From positions 3,224,001 to 3,288,000 of the forward strand of contig NC_092409.1 in NCBI RefSeq assembly GCF_009017415.1: a stretch of DNA of 64,000 nucleotides, read 5' to 3'. Each line of letters opens with the position of its first letter. The first letter of the stretch is position 1. Below the pieces are notes generated by a model. The model did no database searches, was not told the DNA's origin, and saw nothing but the letters and a program-made list of their open reading frames with translations. Source of the stretch: Aspergillus flavus. Its lineage: Eukaryota > Ascomycota > Eurotiomycetes > Eurotiales > Aspergillaceae. The position numbers were made by a program, and so were the translations under genes. Shown one piece after another: positions 34,936-46,262 of this stretch.

Positions 34936-37831
34936 ATGGCTGACGGAGAGGAGGACTTCTCCTCTCTCCCATTGCCCGAACGATTTACGCACAAGGTAAG
35001 TCCCGCCCGTCGACAATTTAACTCGATTTCCGTGGACTAATATTTCGTCATTACCATGTAGAACTGGAAAGTACGTAAGGGAGGGTATGAAGATGCCAAA
35101 CAACAGTTCGAGAAATCTCCAGATGAATCAGATCCCGTTTTCACACCATTCATCCAAGACGCGGGCCTATGGAAAGGAGCTGTCGCAGATTCCAATGTCG
35201 CGGCCCAACAAGATGGCCTCGCGGCCTACTGCGCTTTCTTAAAATTCGGAGGTGTTCAGGCTTGCACAAGGTATGATGCTCTTGGATGGTCTATACTGCT
35301 TTATGATGGGGGTGGCTAATGTTTCTCCGAAAAGGTCTCGTGCTACCACAGTTTTTCCCATTGTAGAAAAGGGTCTTCCGTCCGCGAGACCGGCAGCAAA
35401 GACGAACGCTCAAGAAGCCCTTCTATTATTAGTGGAATTAGATAAAGCAGACCCCGTGATCGAAGAGATGCTGCCTGGGCTATCACACAAGGTACCTAAG
35501 GTTATTGCTGCGACATTGACTGGCTTGAGAACAATCTATCACAACTTCGGATGCAAAATTGTTGATCCCAAACCGGTCCTTAAGGCCCTGCCCAAGGTCT
35601 TCGGACATGCAGACAAGAATGTTCGCGCGGAAGCGCAAAGTCTCACAGTGGAAATGTACCGGTGGTTGAAAGAGGCCATTAAACCTCTTTTCTGGGCCGA
35701 ACTAAAGCCGGTCCAGCAAACCGACTTAGAGAAACTCTTCGAAAATGTCAAACAAGAGCCGCCACCGAAGCAAGAGAGATTAACTAGAGCCCAGCAAGAC
35801 GCAATGGCTACCGCCAGCGCAGCCGCTGAAGATGGTGAAGCCGAAGACGGTGGTGAAGATTACGGGGATGAAGACGGTGAAGAGGTTGATGCTTTTGACC
35901 TCGCAGAACCTGTTGACGTGATGCCTAAAGTTCCTAAAGACCTACACGAGCAGCTATCATCATCGAAATGGAAAGACCGGAAGGAGGCACTGGATGCTCT
36001 TCATTCAGCACTGAATGTACCGAGAATCAAGGATGGGCCATTTGACGATATTGTACGCGCACTAGCGGCTCGCATGAAAGACGCCAATATCGCGGTTGTG
36101 ACCGTCGCTGCCAACTGTGTCGACTTACTTGCTAAAGGCCTTCGGAGCGGATTCGGCAAATATCGCTCAACCATCATGGCTCCTATCCTGGAGCGCCTGA
36201 AGGAGAAGAAACAGAGCGTCGCAGAGGCACTGGGCCAAGCCTTGGATTCGGTCTTCGCATCGACTACCTTGACAGAATGCTTGGAAGAGATCCTTGAGTT
36301 TTTGAAGCATAAGAATCCGCAAGTGAAGCAAGAAACCCTCAAATTCCTTATCCGTTGTCTCCGTACCACCAGGGATGTCCCATCGAAAGCGGAGGTCAAG
36401 TCGATTGCTGAAGCGGCTACTAAGCTTCTTACCGAATCCAGTGAGGTTAACCGATCAGGAGGAGCTGAAATCCTTGGTACATTGATGAAGATCATGGGCG
36501 AGCGGGCGATGAACCCCTACCTAGAGGGTCTTGATGATATCAGGAAGACGAAGATTAAGGAGTTCTTTGAAACCGCCGAGGTCAAAGCGAAAGACAGACC
36601 TAAGCCTATTGTTGGTGCACCCAAGGCTGTGCCAGCAGCTGGTAAGAAAGTTGTCGGTGGGAAAAAGCCAGCATTGGGAATGAAAAAGCCCGCTCCAGCT
36701 GCGGCAGCGTCACCACCTGAAGAACCAGCGCCTGCACCCTCACCTCCTAAGAAGGCAGTACCATCGAGATTGGGCGGTCCCAAGACTGGTGGGCTTCCTG
36801 CACCAGGTTCTGGTCTGAAGAAAAAGCTGGGAGGCCCCGGAGGTATAGCATCGCCACAACGACGGGTTGTTTCTCCTCCTTCCGAGGAGCAACCCGCCGC
36901 TCCTGCTGCTCCCAAATTTGGTCTTGGTAGAGGACTTGCAGGCCGTCCTATCGCCAAGCCAGCAGCTCCTCGCGAGCCTTCGCCTCCACCAGCGGCGCCT
37001 CCACTGACCGGAATGTCAGCCATTGAGCGGGCCGAGCTAGAGGAATTGCGTCTCGAGCAGGAGAAGTTTACCCGGTTGGTTGAAGACTTGAAGTCAGAGA
37101 GGACCAAATTGAAGTCTCAAGTGACAGAACTTCAGGATCAGAACGCACAGCTCATTGAAGATCATACGAGGGATGTTTTGAGTATCAAGGCCAAGGAAAC
37201 ACAACTTGTTAGGGCTCGGAGTGATGCAGAGACCGCAGAACAGACCGTTCAGAAGCAACAGCGGGAAATTGACCGCCTGAAACGTGAGTTAGCAAGGGCC
37301 CTTCGTGCTAGCGCTATCAGCCCGCCCAACACTCTGCCGGAAGGGATTAGCATGGCATATGGAGACGCTGGATCGGTTTATCAGGACACAGCCAGCAATG
37401 GCCACGGTCCTTTGGCACGTGGTTACCACTCGGGGTCACGATTCGAGAGCTCAAGACCAAGGAGTTATGCTTCAGCCAGCCCAAGTGAAGAGAAGGAGAA
37501 TAGTGGTCTGGAATCTCCAGGCCTGGGCAGCAGAGATGGAGGTCTCGGCCGACGGAAGCTAAGCCCTACCTTTGGCACCGGTTATTCCGGAATGGGTAGT
37601 CCTACACGGTCTTCAATGTTGGGTTCTAGCAACGCGTCAGGAGATGACCAGCCGACGAGAAGTACAGAGCCAGCGGAGAACTGGAAGCGAGCTGCCGAGG
37701 TGACAAGCCAGCTTAAAGCAAGGATAGAACAAATGAAGGTACGTATTTCCGATGCCCAAAATATGGATCATCTCTGACGTCAAATGATGCAGGCTAGGCA
37801 AGGACTCACGCGACCACCTGCTCAACGCTAA
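34936..37831 (+). CDS. alpA: XMAP215/Dis1-family microtubule polymerase (Alp14/AlpA type)
   Basis: Binds tubulin through TOG domains and speeds microtubule growth at plus ends and spindle poles. Exons: 34936-34995, 35062-35270, 35335-37738, 37793-37831; 903 aa, the two-TOG fungal size. TOG1 covers about residues 10-230, with the conserved NWKVRKGGYEDA and VADSNVAAQQDGLAA turns. TOG2 runs from about 290 to 500 (SSSKWKDRKEALDAL, KDANIAVVTVAANCVDLLAKGL, NPQVKQETLKFL). A basic Pro/Ala/Lys linker (about 510-650) should aid microtubule binding. A coiled coil for dimerisation follows (about 652-748: ELEELRLEQEKFTRLVEDL and so on). The short last exon ends ARQGLTRPPAQR. The first intron comes after 20 codons. 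Confidence 0.93.
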
Positions 37832-38636
37832 TGACTGAACGAATTCATGTTTCCTCCTTCTCTGACCCTCTTTCTATATCCTCCTTCTATCGCGTTCTTG
37901 TTGTTTTACATACGGTTTGGCGGGTGCTCCTTAGGCTTGGGTGGGCTGGCTAACTCTTAATTGCTTGTTTAATGCGCTTCAGATTGTGGGATTTGCTTGG
38001 CTTCACTGGGATCATTAAAATACGTTTAGGGGGGCATTGTCTGGCTGCATTTTATTTTGGGTTTGACTTCATACGAACACGGTGTCTTTGATGTATAGAT
38101 GTTTCACCATGTGTACTGGGGTGTATTGTACGGGCATAGCATTATCAGGGGAAGGGAATGGGTCCCCGGGTTATAATCATTTATGAACAATCCAGTCGAG
38201 CCCCACATTGTCTCCCAAGCATTGAGGGAAAGAGAAGTTCAAAGGTTCAGGGCGTGGATTATTTATAAGACTTGTATCTACAAGAGCAGACCTCACATGA
38301 ATGCTTAGATGAAGGGTGACTACAAGGGCGATTGGGTTGAAGTGTGAAATAGCATTCATGGGTATCTGCGACGTGTACATAAGAGTGAAAGAAACAGAGT
38401 GGACCATCAAGATGGATTGGGATTGAGGATTGGGTGCCAGAAGCTCTCCACCCATCTAAGCTATTATGCCATCAATAAGTTAACCGAGCCTTCAACACCA
38501 TTCCCAGAAACCGTGGCCGCGATTTGCTTTTAAACAATTAATCCCAATTTTTGGTATCCGGAAGAGCGCGATATTTTGTCATTAAGATCGTTTGGAAACC
38601 CGTCATTGCGGAACTAGACTAGACATTTGGACTAGT
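37832..38636. other. Intergenic, convergent 3' ends
   Basis: 800 bases between the microtubule gene (+) and eL8 (-): T-rich 3' UTR sequence, no gene. Confidence 0.5.
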
Positions 38637-39813
38637 TTAGATCTTGACAGCGGACTCAACGGCCTTGCGCTTCTTCTCCTGGCGGGCGACGGCCTTGGCG
38701 CCCATGATACCACCACCCCAGTGACGGCGGGACTCCTCGTACTTGTCGGTGTAGCCCTCCTTGATGGTGGAGAGGAGCTTGGAGAACTCAGACTGGTCCT
38801 CAGAGCGGACCTCAGTCAGAGCGAGGACAGCAGCGGTCTGATAGTCGAGTTAGTGCTATGAACTATTACCATGAGGTGAAGAGCGATCTTACCTTCTTGT
38901 GGACAACAGTACCGAGACGAGCCTTGCCCTTGACAATGGCGTAAGGGACACCCATCTTGCGGCAGAGAGCGGGAAGGAAGACAACCAGCTCAATGGGGTC
39001 AACGTCGTGGGCGATGAGGACAAGGGAAGCCTTCTTGTTCTCAACGAGGCCAACAACGTGGTTAAGACCGTACTTGACGTGGTAGGGCTTCTTGGAGACA
39101 TCCTCCTTCTTCTTGCCCTCGGCAACGGCGGTAGCCTCAGCGTGGAGACGCTCCTTCTTCTCGGCCTTGGTCTCAGGGCGGTACTTGTTGAGGAGCTTGA
39201 AGGTCTGGGCAGCGGAGTTGCGGTCCAGGGTGCTCTGGAACTGGGCAATGGCAGGGGGGACCTTGAGACGGAGGTTCAAGATCTTCTTCTGGCGCTGAAG
39301 ACGGACATACTCGGGCCACTTAACGAAGCGGCCGAGGTTGCGCTTGGGCTGGATGTCCTGGCCAATGCCGAAGTTGCGGGAGCGCTTCTCGATGAGAGGG
39401 TTCTGGCTGCAGATTAGCATCTACCATGGTTCCTAGCTAGGGGTGGGCGCTTCTCTCTACATACCTTGGGGGCCTTCTTAGAACCAGCCTTGCCCTGGGG
39501 GTAGGGCAGAGGGGCGGCCTTCTTTCCGGACTTGGGAGGCTATCATTGAGAAAAGAAGATCAGCACATCGTGTCCACCAACGCTGCATCTTCTTTGAACT
39601 CTAGAGAGAACACTGATCTAGTGTATATTTCAACGACTAGACCAATGTCTCCAGCCAAATCATCGCTGACGCTCGCATCCCGAAGGATTTGTGCGAACAG
39701 CGGAATATGCTTCGAGACTTGCGAAATGAAGTCGACGAGATCGTCTCACGACATGTCGCAGAGGTTTTCGAAAGCTAGACAACTAAATCAACTGGACGTT
39801 ATATGCTTACCAT
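38637..39813 (-). CDS. 60S ribosomal protein eL8 (L7a/L8)
   Basis: Large-subunit cytosolic ribosomal protein. Exons (minus strand): 39811-39813 (the ATG alone), 39465-39539, 38893-39402, 38637-38837; 262 aa, the normal length. The N-terminus reads [19 protein letters not shown]. The L7Ae-type RNA-binding core follows: [21 protein letters not shown], then [20 protein letters not shown] and [12 protein letters not shown]. It ends in a basic tail ([19 protein letters not shown]). Codon bias is extreme, as for ribosomal proteins. The first coding exon is just the start codon, followed by a 271-base intron, a structure often seen in fungal ribosomal protein genes. The intron was examined for a box C/D snoRNA and none is convincing. 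Confidence 0.96.
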
Positions 39814-40278
39814 TGTTGTCGACTGAGTTCCGCAACGGCGCTGGGTGACGGGATTGACGGAGAGAAGAAGAAGGGAAAGTTCAAAGTAATTTCAGCTTAG
39901 CAGAAAAGAAAAGCTAGTCGCTTCGTGCGTGGGCCGCGCTAGTGCGGATAAATACACTAGCCGATCCGGTTCGATATCCTCTCTCCACGTGACCTAGGGC
40001 TAGCCCTCATGTCCTCCTGCCCTCCCTCCCTATTGGGCAGCCTCTCCCTGCAACTCCTATTCGTCGCATTTCACCAGTATACAATAGCACTTCAACTTTC
40101 TTCCATTCCCTCAATTGTGAACCAACCGTTTGTATTAGTAACCTATTGTTTTTGTTCTAGACTTTGTCTTGATTGATATCTTGGACTACCAAATCGTTGC
40201 CTGCCAACCACCATGTTCTCTGCATTAGTTTCGCTGTTCTCAGGTCTATTCTCCCACGTCACAGTATCCAAGAACAAT
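39814..40278. promoter_or_regulatory. eL8 promoter region
   Basis: 465 bases upstream of eL8 and downstream of the sulfotransferase-like gene's stop. Purine-rich on the plus strand just upstream of the eL8 start (39850-39880), so CT-rich in the eL8 direction. No gene. Confidence 0.45.
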
Positions 40279-41328
40279 CTACAGTTGAACACGCCGAGCC
40301 TTCAGGTATTCATAATCTGGCATGGCTTCCAGAACCGCCTTCTCAAGAAGAAGACTGGTCTCCTCACCAAATTCCTCCCTCCATTTAGACGCCTCAGTGG
40401 GGACGTCCAACATCACCGGCGCCTTATCTTTCAGAACCCCAGATGATCCCGCTAAGCTAGAGAGCATGATTGCCTGAGCTCGCTGGTCACGAAAGCGTGC
40501 ATCTTCCCCAGTAACCTCTCTCTGTTCCACAGGGTCTCCGTTACTGGGCGCACCGTTAGCATCTGACTTCTTCTCCCACTCAAACTTGAGTTTGTTGGGA
40601 TCCAGGCCCGCTAGCTCGCAGAATCGGGCTATCACATGTGGGTTGTGAATCACATCATGGGCATCTAGTAACAAAGGCTTGGAGTCAGAGTCGTTGCTCT
40701 CCATGCCGTAGTCGTAGAGCATCCGAGTCCACTTCAACGACATGTTCGTCCCTAAGACACCAGGCAGCTCCTCTTTTCGAATAATACCTGTTTCGACCAT
40801 CTTTATCATTGCACGATAAAGTGATGGGAACACCAGCGCCGGATGACGAATGATGAACGCCAGGCGCCAGGTACGCAGATACTCGTCCGGAAAGACGGTC
40901 TCGTTGTTTGGGGAGAAAGTCTGGGAGGGTCCGTAGGTGGCTGGGAATTCTAGGCGGAAAAGGGAGTCATAGCTACCATTCGTGCCGTGGATCATCCGAC
41001 TGAAAGCCATTGGGTGGCAGAGCCAGAAAGCATGCTCCTTGGTGACCAGCATTTTATTTTCTTTTTCGGCACGGCTGCTGTAGTCCTCCAGCGCGTTCAG
41101 ACATTCCTGGAAGGCAGACCGGACTTCATCGCACTCTTCGGTGGTCCACTGGTCGCCTGGCCTGTAAACGCGGCTATCCTTGGTGGCAGTCGTATAAGCT
41201 TTCATGAAGAAGTAGCCGCCCTGCTCATTGGCGACGACATTGGGTTGATCTGAAAGAGCAAGGATCCTTAGGAGGAGATTGGATGCTGTACGGGGATAGC
41301 TGACCAGGAGAAGTCGACGGGGGGGCAT
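40279..41328 (-). CDS. Sulfotransferase-like P-loop protein, 349 aa
   Basis: A single exon. The start at 41326-41328 (MPPRRLLLVSYPRTASNLL) is preferred over an in-frame ATG 20 codons upstream, because the P-loop then lies near the N-terminus as usual. The motif SYPRTASNLLLRIL resembles the 5'-phosphosulfate-binding loop of the sulfotransferase/P-loop superfamily. A second element, AFIIRHPALVFPSLYRAMI, matches the 3'-phosphate-binding region (RHP...S). The C-terminal part contains an acidic, charged loop and ends in PDYEYLKARRVQL. There are many related uncharacterised proteins in filamentous fungi, often near secondary-metabolite or accessory genes. Acceptor substrate unknown, and true sulfotransferase activity is not certain. 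Confidence 0.82.
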   Translation of the reverse strand: MPPRRLLLVSYPRTASNLLLRILALSDQPNVVANEQGGYFFMKAYTTATKDSRVYRPGDQWTTEECDEVRSAFQECLNALEDYSSRAEKENKMLVTKEHAFWLCHPMAFSRMIHGTNGSYDSLFRLEFPATYGPSQTFSPNNETVFPDEYLRTWRLAFIIRHPALVFPSLYRAMIKMVETGIIRKEELPGVLGTNMSLKWTRMLYDYGMESNDSDSKPLLLDAHDVIHNPHVIARFCELAGLDPNKLKFEWEKKSDANGAPSNGDPVEQREVTGEDARFRDQRAQAIMLSSLAGSSGVLKDKAPVMLDVPTEASKWREEFGEETSLLLEKAVLEAMPDYEYLKARRVQL

Positions 41329-43217
41329 CTTGAAGTATAGGGCTGAGTATAGCAATTGGATCGATAAGCTTAAACTTGTCAGGATCAATCAAAGAAGAAC
41401 TGGATGGCGAGATCCCGTAAAGCGATGGTGTGATCGAGGAGCTTCGATGCTATTTAAATAGCTTTAAGCTCCACTTCACTTCCGTTAGCAACGCCATTAT
41501 TACTCTGCCGAAACTTTCAAGCAGTACATAACCGCTGGTAACCTCCGAATAACGATCACCAGCCAATGAAACATGGTTTAGACAGTGACTGGTTAATGAA
41601 ACATCGGAGTAATGGTATGGTAAGTCATCTCCGATGTTGATGAATTCGTTTCTAACAGATAGCTCAGGAGAATCTTGCTATCATGCAGTAGGCGTGGGCC
41701 TGGTCAGCAGACCCGCGCCCTGTCATAATCAAACCCCGGGTATGGCTGGACGACTAGACCAATCAGTACGAAAAGCTTGCTCCACCATGGCGGATGTCTC
41801 CAGGGAAGTTTGTCGCATTACTCCGGAGTAATGCATTGCACTGATGTTCTGGTGACTACGAATGGCCTCACTCGGAACTTTCGCTCTATTCCAAAAGCCG
41901 AGGCCGATTAGTATTGTCTCTCCATTGGGTCCTTAAAGAGGCATCTCCACTGCAGATCGACAAGGGCCATAGAGCCGAGTCCAATAGAGGACTTCAATGT
42001 TGGGCTCCGGGGCACTTTTCTGGGACCCTCTCGGCTGTTCTGTTGCCTTTCAAGGCTAGTGAATGGCGGTTCCCACTCGACAATTGTCCAGTGTCGGAAA
42101 GCCAGCTTCCGAAAGCCGTCTTCTGTTTCACTTCATTTATTGAGATGTCCGGAGCATACTCCGTCAGGGAAGATGCAATTGTTGTAACCTTTATTAATGT
42201 CTGCAGATGACGGGAAGTTGGCTGATCATGTATGGGTGAGCGCTTATGTCTATTAATGTGTGAGTCTTCAAGTCAGATCAACTGGGACTGAGCCATAAAT
42301 GCGATATAAATCGGAGTATAGAGTAACATATGCTTGGAGTTAGTTGATCTGCACAAAAATTATCGAATCATATCCACCTAGGGTCTGCAATTCTTGGTTG
42401 GTTTATCGGTGTATGGTGAATTGAACCCTAGTTAATAGAAGGAAGGTTATACTACCAATGTCTAAGACCTAGCATATGCAAGTGCATACGTAGAAAGGTC
42501 TAGAGCTAGAAGGCAGCTACTAGATTGCTTAGAGTGATAATGTGCTTGCTATTGTGTGATACAGACAATGGAAAAGAAAAATACCAACTATATAGCTCGG
42601 CGTCCAACTTTGCCTAGATTACCCTAATATTCTTCAAGAGAATCGAAGAATACGTAATGTTATAAACAACCATAGGTCCTCTCTGATATTACCCTTTGCC
42701 CAAATAATGAATGTCCATTTATGTACGCAGCGTTGCAATTTACTACTACTGAGGAACAGAGCTCTGCGGACTTATTCTTGCAACCCGTCCCTCAGTAAGC
42801 ACTACTTCCCAACGTCTATTCCCCAGGCCCTGTTACTCCCGAGCTATATGTTCCAGAACAGATCTTGCTAACCTAGATGATCTAAAGCCACTTGCCTTGG
42901 TTATTCCACCACGAATAGGGACAGTTGGAGATATGATGCCGCTTCTTCATCTGCCATAGTCCACAAGTCACATCTGGGTATGTGTCAAAGCATAGAGAGC
43001 AATTGGACATGGAATTTTTTGCCCGAGTATCCTATATTGGTGTATCGGGATATCATGATCGGCACTGATAAGGGTGAATGCAAGAGGCAGATACTAGTCT
43101 TATATGAACATTGATTGCCGTAGACTATTAAATGCACATGATCCCTGCCAATTCCCACACCAACGGACAGTAGAAAGACAAACTCTATAAAAACACCAAG
43201 CAACCACCCAAATGCGA
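41329..43217. other. Gene-poor spacer
   Basis: 1.9 kb with no supported gene. Holds the 14-base perfect palindrome TTACTCCGGAGTAA at 41818-41831 and relatives (ATCGGAGTAATGG near 41604, ATACTCCGTC near 42156). Short frames on both strands look random. Confidence 0.5.
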
Positions 43218-43964
43218 TCAGAACCCATCCCACCTTTCAAAATTCCCAGCATCCAAACCAAACATATCCAACATCCTCCCCACACTCTGCGTAACAATAT
43301 CATCCACGCTCTCAGGCATCGTATAGAACGCAGGCATAGGCGGAAAGATCACCGCTCCATAACGGGTAAGGTCCAACATATTTTCCAAATGAATACCACT
43401 AAGCGGCGTCTCCCTCACGACCAATACAAGCTTTCTCCTTTCCTTCAACGTTACATCGGCCGCTCTGCAGATCAAGTCATCGGCGAATCCCGTGCGCACG
43501 GCGCTCAGCGTCCTCATACTGCACGGCACGATGATCATCCCGTCTGCCTGAAACGAGCCGCTGGATATAGCTGCGGCAGCATCATTCACCGGGTAGCATC
43601 GGGTAGCAAGTGCACGCACGTCGTTCGCTGTATACTTGGTTTCGTATTTAATTGTCTCGACCGCCCAGCGGCTGATGACTAGGTGCGTTTCGACGTTCAT
43701 TTCTCGTAGGCGTTCTAGGAGGCGGATGCCCAGGATTGCCCCCGTTGCCCCTGTCATTGCGACGATGATTCGCATTGGCCGGGTTGGGGGGTTTGGTTGG
43801 GTTTGAAGACGTGTGGATTGTGGGCTTGGTTCTGTGGCTGCCGAGGCTGATGCTTTTGTGTCCCATTTGTGGGAGAAAGGCGATATGCGTAGATTGGGGA
43901 AACGATTTGTTAAGTAGAGAAGGCTCCCTACTAGGACGATGATGGCACTGCCAATCCAGCCCAT
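43218..43964 (-). CDS. UbiX/Pad1-type flavin prenyltransferase
   Basis: UbiX proteins attach a dimethylallyl unit to FMN and so make prenylated FMN, the cofactor of UbiD-type decarboxylases. A single exon of 248 aa. The first 20 residues form a hydrophobic helix (MGWIGSAIIVLVGSLLYLT), a likely membrane or mitochondrial anchor, followed by a Pro/Thr-rich linker. The core starts RIIVAMTGATGAILGIRLLE (FMN-binding TGA(T/S)G) and continues with VPCSMRTLSAVRTGFADDLICRAADV, LVLVVRETPLSGIHLENML and AVIFPPMPAFYTMPESVDDI, all hallmarks of Pad1. It is divergent from the UbiD-type gene 604 bases away, so the cofactor maker and user are paired. Confidence 0.93.
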   Translation of the reverse strand: MGWIGSAIIVLVGSLLYLTNRFPNLRISPFSHKWDTKASASAATEPSPQSTRLQTQPNPPTRPMRIIVAMTGATGAILGIRLLERLREMNVETHLVISRWAVETIKYETKYTANDVRALATRCYPVNDAAAAISSGSFQADGMIIVPCSMRTLSAVRTGFADDLICRAADVTLKERRKLVLVVRETPLSGIHLENMLDLTRYGAVIFPPMPAFYTMPESVDDIVTQSVGRMLDMFGLDAGNFERWDGF

Positions 43965-44568
43965 CTTGTACAGTACGTTGGTTTTTTGAGGTTGGAGTTC
44001 GGGATGGACTGCAGAGTCGGCCTTATACTGTATACCTATGCGGGTATACTATAGGACAGACGAACAGATCTAGTCTATAGCTATATCTCTTGTGGATTCC
44101 GGGTTATACACCGGGAAATGTCCTCAACATTTTGATAATTATTTACCCATATTGTTGCCGTGATATCCAGAGCCTATCCAGGCCAGAACAAGATTTGGAG
44201 AACAGGCTTTGGCAAGCCCACGCCAAATGACGACATTTAATTATTTTGCAACAGATTATTCAGATATACCATTGCTTATACGTCAGCTGCTCGGTTGCGG
44301 GGCCGATCAATAGCAAATTTGGGGAGGACGTCGTGGTCTCGGGATCTCCAATTTGGGGTAAATCCGCTGATTGTTCCGACTGCACGTTGACGTCGAGTTA
44401 TGCATGGACTATAGTATCGTGCATGCCATAGCTCACAAGACAGGGGGCATAATTATTTAAGTAGAATGGAGTTACGATGTAAACTTTGATGCTTTCAGCT
44501 TGTTGCATACAGAGATCGGCCCCTTGTCTAAGTTTGTTATATAGTCGTATCCACGGTTTCCAAGAAAA
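43965..44568. promoter_or_regulatory. Divergent promoter of the UbiX/UbiD pair
   Basis: 604 bases between the two starts, with no open frame large enough for a regulator. Contains CGG-type triplets that a Zn2Cys6 regulator could bind (for example near 43996, 44292 and 44338). Coregulation is an inference. Confidence 0.45.
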
Positions 44569-46080
44569 ATGGACCACACGGCTGCCGCGAAAGACTTCCG
44601 CCGTTTCATTCAGGAGCTGGAAGATGAAGGAGAGCTCCTGACAATCACCAAAGAAGTCGACCCCCACCTGGAGCTCGCAGCCATCGTGCGAAAAGTGTGT
44701 GAAACTGGCGAGCGAGCCCCATTGTTCACAAACCCGAAAGGCCGTAAGGATGACGGGTTGTTTCGCGTCATCGGAGCATCCATTGGGTACAGCAAGCGTC
44801 CTGGAATGCAGCTTTGTCGGTTGGCTAAGTCGCTTGGGCTTCCATCATCTGCTACTGGCCACGAGATCGTCCAGAAGATCAATGAGGCCAAGACGAAGCC
44901 TCCAATCCCATGTCGGAAACTCGAGTCAGGCCCCGTCAAAGACCATATTATCCACGGTGACGATATAGATCTGACACAGTTGCCTGTCCCTCTTTTGCAT
45001 GAGCATGACGGAGGCAAATTCATCGAAACAATGGGCATGCATGTCGTACAGAGCCCTGATGGGAAATGGACTAATTGGTCCATCAGTAGGGGCATGGTTC
45101 ACGGCAAGCGTGAGCTAGTTGGACTGGTGATCCCGAAACAGGATATTGGGACAATATTCAATCTCTGGAAGGAGAAAGGTGAAGACATGCCATGGGCTGT
45201 ATGTTTCGGAGTGCCGCCTGCAGCCATCATGGTCGGCGGCATGCCCATTCCCAAGTGGACCAACGAGCCGGAATTTATCGGTGCCTTGACCGACGCCCCA
45301 GTTGACATTGTCAAGTGCGAAACAAACGATCTCTGGGTTCCTGCCAATGCAGAGATTGTCCTTGAAGGTGTGGTTTCAATTAGTGAAACTGCTCCTGAAG
45401 GCCCCATGGTGGAATATAATGGCTTGGTTTTCCCCGGACACAAAACCCAGTGTCCTATCTTCAAGGTCAACACCATTACTTACCGCCACGATCCTATTCT
45501 TCCAATCTGCGTCGCGGGTCGAGCTCCAGACGAGAACTCCACTATCTGGTGCACAATGCAAGCTGCGGAGGTCCTCAATATTTGCCAGAAGGCCGGCCTG
45601 CCCATCAATATGGTTTGGTGTCCGTTTGAATCACATTGCTTGTGGTTTGTTCTTCAGGTGAATCACTCGAAACTTGTGGATATGGGCACCAATATGGAGG
45701 AATTCTGCCGCAAATTAGGGCATGTCGTATTCGGTTCCAAGCCAGGATGGTTTATACCGAAGATCTTCTTGGTAAATGACTACATTGATCCAACCAATCT
45801 CCCAGATGTCATCTGGGCTGAAGCAACACGCTGTGAGCCTGGCAGGCATGAGTTTATTTTCAACGAATATTCTAACATCCCACTCATACCCTATGTCACG
45901 CACGGCTTGCCGTCCAAGACCGGAATGAATGGGAAAGTTGTCAAATGCTGCATGTTGCCCAATGAATTTACAGAAAAAACGCTGCAATGGAAAGAAGGAT
46001 CTTTTCAGGGTGCCTACCCGGAGGATGTTAAGAAAAAGGTGCTTGATAACTGGACAGCGTATGGATTCCAGCCTCTCTAG
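44569..46080 (+). CDS. UbiD-family (Fdc1-like) prenyl-FMN decarboxylase
   Basis: Non-oxidative (de)carboxylase that uses prenylated FMN. A single exon of 503 aa, the Fdc1 length. The Arg-Glu-Glu catalytic set seen in Aspergillus Fdc1 can be placed: R174 in NWSISRGMVHGK, E277 and E282 in SISETAPEGPMVEYNG. Metal/cofactor-binding surroundings include GMHVVQSPDGKWTNW, AVCFGVPPAAIMVG and VLEGVVSISE. The C-terminus (YPEDVKKKVLDNWTAYGFQ) matches Fdc1. The sequence around the active site departs from the cinnamate-type enzyme I know from A. niger (SRG instead of ARA; MVEYNGLVFPG), so the substrate may not be cinnamic or sorbic acid. It is divergent from the UbiX partner. Confidence 0.92.
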   Translation: MDHTAAAKDFRRFIQELEDEGELLTITKEVDPHLELAAIVRKVCETGERAPLFTNPKGRKDDGLFRVIGASIGYSKRPGMQLCRLAKSLGLPSSATGHEIVQKINEAKTKPPIPCRKLESGPVKDHIIHGDDIDLTQLPVPLLHEHDGGKFIETMGMHVVQSPDGKWTNWSISRGMVHGKRELVGLVIPKQDIGTIFNLWKEKGEDMPWAVCFGVPPAAIMVGGMPIPKWTNEPEFIGALTDAPVDIVKCETNDLWVPANAEIVLEGVVSISETAPEGPMVEYNGLVFPGHKTQCPIFKVNTITYRHDPILPICVAGRAPDENSTIWCTMQAAEVLNICQKAGLPINMVWCPFESHCLWFVLQVNHSKLVDMGTNMEEFCRKLGHVVFGSKPGWFIPKIFLVNDYIDPTNLPDVIWAEATRCEPGRHEFIFNEYSNIPLIPYVTHGLPSKTGMNGKVVKCCMLPNEFTEKTLQWKEGSFQGAYPEDVKKKVLDNWTAYGFQPL

Positions 46081-46262
46081 GTGACATAGTGCTACTATTT
46101 CCCTTGTTAGTCAAATTTCTCGTCTGTCGTAATAGCAAGTGTCAGGGACATACCATCATATCGACATTTCGCTCAAACTCCAATCCATAACATCCCATTT
46201 GGAAAATCAAAAAGTGCACATTGTATCGTAGAAAAGAAATGAAATATATATATCATAGCAAA

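Noticed and set aside
36517..37107. 196-codon minus-strand frame in the microtubule gene
   Set aside because: Antisense of the Pro/Ala/Lys-rich linker; low complexity, no start context or family.
38592..39417. Long plus-strand frames opposite eL8
   Set aside because: Same cause: antisense of a strongly codon-biased ribosomal protein gene.
39540..39810. Possible box C/D snoRNA in the eL8 first intron
   Set aside because: A GATGAT and a CTGA occur, but the C box does not match RUGAUGA and no terminal stem forms around them.
41634..42210. Small plus-strand frames in the 41.3-43.2 kb spacer
   Set aside because: Short, unspliced and without protein-like pattern.
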